Positions 14,247-15,726 of a stretch of 15,726 bases of DNA are shown here, piece after piece. The stretch is taken from the NCBI GenBank assembly GCA_025453315.1, contig JALOQQ010000011.1:1-15726 (forward strand). The letters run 5' to 3'. Position numbers and translations under genes: made by a program. Every line of letters begins with the position of its first letter. The first letter of the stretch is position 1. Source of the stretch: Planctomycetota bacterium (GTDB lineage Bacteria; Patescibacteriota; Patescibacteriia; Patescibacteriales; UBA12465). The notes below the pieces were generated by a model, which saw only the letters and a program-made list of their open reading frames with translations, was not told the DNA's origin and made no database searches.

Positions 14247-15266
14247 TTAACCAATAACTCTTAAGCGTTTGTGGGCCTGTAAATCAAAAATTGTTTTCTT
14301 TAGACCATTCTTTAAAGTCACTACTGGCATCCAACCTAAATCATTACGAGCACGATAAATATCTGGCAAACATAACTGGGTCATAAACAATTTACCATTC
14401 TCATAAGTTATTTTGGATTGAGATTTGGTTTCGGTAATAATCATTTGGGCTATATCACTTAACTTAACATCCACATCAGAACCAATATTTAAGGGTTCTT
14501 TAATAGTCGAATCCATTAATTTTACAGCCGCATCAACAACATCCGAAACATAACAAAAAGAAGAAGAAAAATTCTGATCACCAAAAATAACCAAATCATT
14601 ACCATCTAAAGCATTATTAACAAAATCAGGAATCATTTGATCATCATTTAGTTCCATGCGTGGGCCGTAAGTTCTAAAAACACGAATAATCTTAGCATCA
14701 ATATTATAAAAATCTCGATAGTTAACTACCATCGTTTCGGCAAAACGCTTACCTTCATCGTAAGAACTACGAGGTGAAACATGATTAACTAAACCAACAA
14801 AATCCTCTTTCATAATAGCGGCACCACTATCATTAGCTCTTAAGCCATAAACCACCGAAGAAGAAAAATGCACTAATTTAGCCTCATACTTCACAGTCCA
14901 ATCTAAAACATTCTTTATTAACAAAGAATTAGCAATCAAAGTTTTAATACGATTTTCTAAAAAATGTTTTGGTGAAGTTGGACAAGCTAAATTATAAATC
15001 TCTTGAATACCCTGAAAAGGCACACGAAATTTTTTTAGCTCTGGTAAAGCTTCTAAATCTATAGGTATAGAAGCATCATGATTAATAAAAGCAAAATCCG
15101 GATTAGATAATAAATGATCAATATTCTTTTCCGAACTGCCACAAAAATTATCAACACAAATAACTTTACTAGTCTTTACTAATTCATCACAAAGGTGAGA
15201 GCCAATAAAACCAGCTCCGCCAATAACTAAAATATTCTTTTTATCAAATATTACTTTTTTTGCCAT
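14247..15266 (-). CDS. NAD-dependent SDR, UDP-glucuronate decarboxylase-like
   Basis: 339 residues, an extended SDR. NAD-binding GGAGFIGSHL (16-25) and the acidic end of strand 2 at D39 (CVDNF). NLACPTSPKHF (92-102) is the UXS-type signature. The catalytic SSSVVYG (135-141) and YDEGK (169-173, Tyr169 and Lys173) are present, as are RVFRTYGPRM (195-204) and SSFCYVSD (235-242). These match UDP-glucuronate decarboxylase (UDP-xylose synthase) better than GalE or RmlB. Differences from typical UXS, such as FVGLVNHVSPRSSYDEGK for WGxVNPIGPRxCYDEGK and RVFRTYGP for RIFNTYGP, leave substrate open, so another nucleotide-sugar epimerase or dehydratase is possible. It likely supplies a nucleotide sugar to the neighbouring glycosyltransferases. 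It has its own promoter. Confidence 0.85.
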   Translation of the reverse strand: MAKKVIFDKKNILVIGGAGFIGSHLCDELVKTSKVICVDNFCGSSEKNIDHLLSNPDFAFINHDASIPIDLEALPELKKFRVPFQGIQEIYNLACPTSPKHFLENRIKTLIANSLLIKNVLDWTVKYEAKLVHFSSSVVYGLRANDSGAAIMKEDFVGLVNHVSPRSSYDEGKRFAETMVVNYRDFYNIDAKIIRVFRTYGPRMELNDDQMIPDFVNNALDGNDLVIFGDQNFSSSFCYVSDVVDAAVKLMDSTIKEPLNIGSDVDVKLSDIAQMIITETKSQSKITYENGKLFMTQLCLPDIYRARNDLGWMPVVTLKNGLKKTIFDLQAHKRLRVIG

Positions 15267-15276
15267 ATATTTATAT

Positions 15277-15303
15277 ATTATACTATTATTATTTTATTTT
15301 CAA
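15277..15303 (-). promoter_or_regulatory. Promoter of the SDR gene
   Basis: TTGAAA (15303-15298), a 15-nt spacer and perfect TATAAT (15282-15277) on the minus strand, ending 10 nt before the ATG at 15266. The -35 lies inside the last codons of the upstream FG-GAP gene. The transcript would have a leader of only a few nt. Confidence 0.55.
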
Positions 15304-15726
15304 AGCCCCGACATTAACACCACCATTTCCCTCTTGATCATAAGCATAAAAAGAATTTAAAATAGTGCCTTTTTCATTAAAAACTCTAATATGGGGCGCT
15401 CCATTAAAAGCAGCTCCCGTAATAATTTCCTGACGACCATCATTATTAACGTCACCTAAAGCCAAATGAACACCACCATTAAACTTTTTTTCATAAGCCA
15501 AAAAATTATATTTTAAACGAAAATTGCCATCAAACACTTTAACATTAGCAATAGAATTACTAAAAGGAGCAACTATAATTTCTGTTCTACTTCTTGATAA
15601 ACGTCCATCAATATTACCGGAAGCGACATTAACTCCACCTTTGAAACTTTTATCATAAGCAAAAAATTGTCCTTTCAATTCACCATGAGAACCAAAAATT
15701 CTAACATGAGGTCCACCGCCAGCACC
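15289..15726 (-). CDS. C-terminus of an FG-GAP/VCBS-like repeat surface protein (partial)
   Basis: 145 residues visible; the frame is open to the right edge, so the gene start lies outside. The TTG/Met-like start inside this frame is not real, since the repeat pattern continues upstream of it (GAGGGPHVRIFGSHGE). Visible repeats run FFAYDKSFKGGVNVASGNIDG (21-41), FLAYEKKFNGGVHLALGDVNNDG (75-97) and FYAYDQEGNGGVNV (126-139), with a period of 51-54 residues. Intervening strands read EIITGAAFNGAPHIRVF (100-116). DVNNDGRQE (92-100) is a calcium-binding-type loop. This matches the FG-GAP/integrin-alpha-like propeller repeats of secreted or cell-surface proteins, often seen in CPR genomes (recollection). 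The last repeat stops after GALKIK, giving a natural C-terminus. No anchor is visible here. Confidence 0.8.
   Translation of the reverse strand, partial: GAGGGPHVRIFGSHGELKGQFFAYDKSFKGGVNVASGNIDGRLSRSRTEIIVAPFSNSIANVKVFDGNFRLKYNFLAYEKKFNGGVHLALGDVNNDGRQEIITGAAFNGAPHIRVFNEKGTILNSFYAYDQEGNGGVNVGALKIK

Overview
The window looks like chromosomal DNA of a small-genome, AT-rich bacterium, most likely a Candidatus Patescibacteria (CPR) member of the Parcubacteria type. I base this on recollection of families, not on a search. The pointers are: a pseudopilin of the CPR style (FTLIELLVVIAIIAI followed by an SAREKARDAKRIADIKQL-type helix), a divergent murG with GGTGGP instead of GGTGGH, FG-GAP-type surface repeats, a GT2 plus DUF2304 pair, and no clear Shine-Dalgarno sequence ahead of any gene. 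TGA is used as a stop, so the code appears to be standard table 11.

Layout. (1) At 49-1263 (minus) the first ~72 residues of MurB run in frame into the back half of a hybrid histidine kinase plus receiver domain. This is either a remarkable fusion or an assembly chimera at a contig end. (2) At 1327-1986 (minus) lies an unrecognised acidic soluble protein, isolated between two terminators. (3) From 9430 down to 2246 (minus) runs a peptidoglycan and division operon: small 3-TM protein, mraY, ftsW, murG, a pseudopilin carrying a beta-propeller, murC, then a terminator at 2173-2197. (4) A 45-bp divergent promoter region (9431-9475) holds a tandem palindrome. (5) From 9476 to 14108 (plus) runs a degenerate PilB/GspE-like ATPase overlapped by 4 nt with a GT2 glycosyltransferase, then DUF2304 and two GT4 glycosyltransferases. 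It ends at a bidirectional terminator (14194-14220). (6) On the minus strand follow a UDP-glucuronate decarboxylase-like SDR (14247-15266) and the C-terminal end of an FG-GAP repeat surface protein that runs off the right edge.

How it fits together. MraY makes lipid I, MurG converts it to lipid II, FtsW polymerises it in septal wall, and MurC adds L-Ala to UDP-MurNAc. The plus-strand genes look like a surface-glycan or polyprenyl-linked glycosylation set, and the SDR could supply a UDP-pentose. The pseudopilin-propeller, PilB-like ATPase and FG-GAP protein point to an elaborate cell surface. The items most worth a second look are the MurB/kinase chimera, the 607-residue pseudopilin with a beta-propeller held between two 12-cysteine modules, the PilB-like protein with damaged catalytic motifs, and recurrent -10-like boxes 6-10 nt before start codons, which suggest leaderless transcripts.
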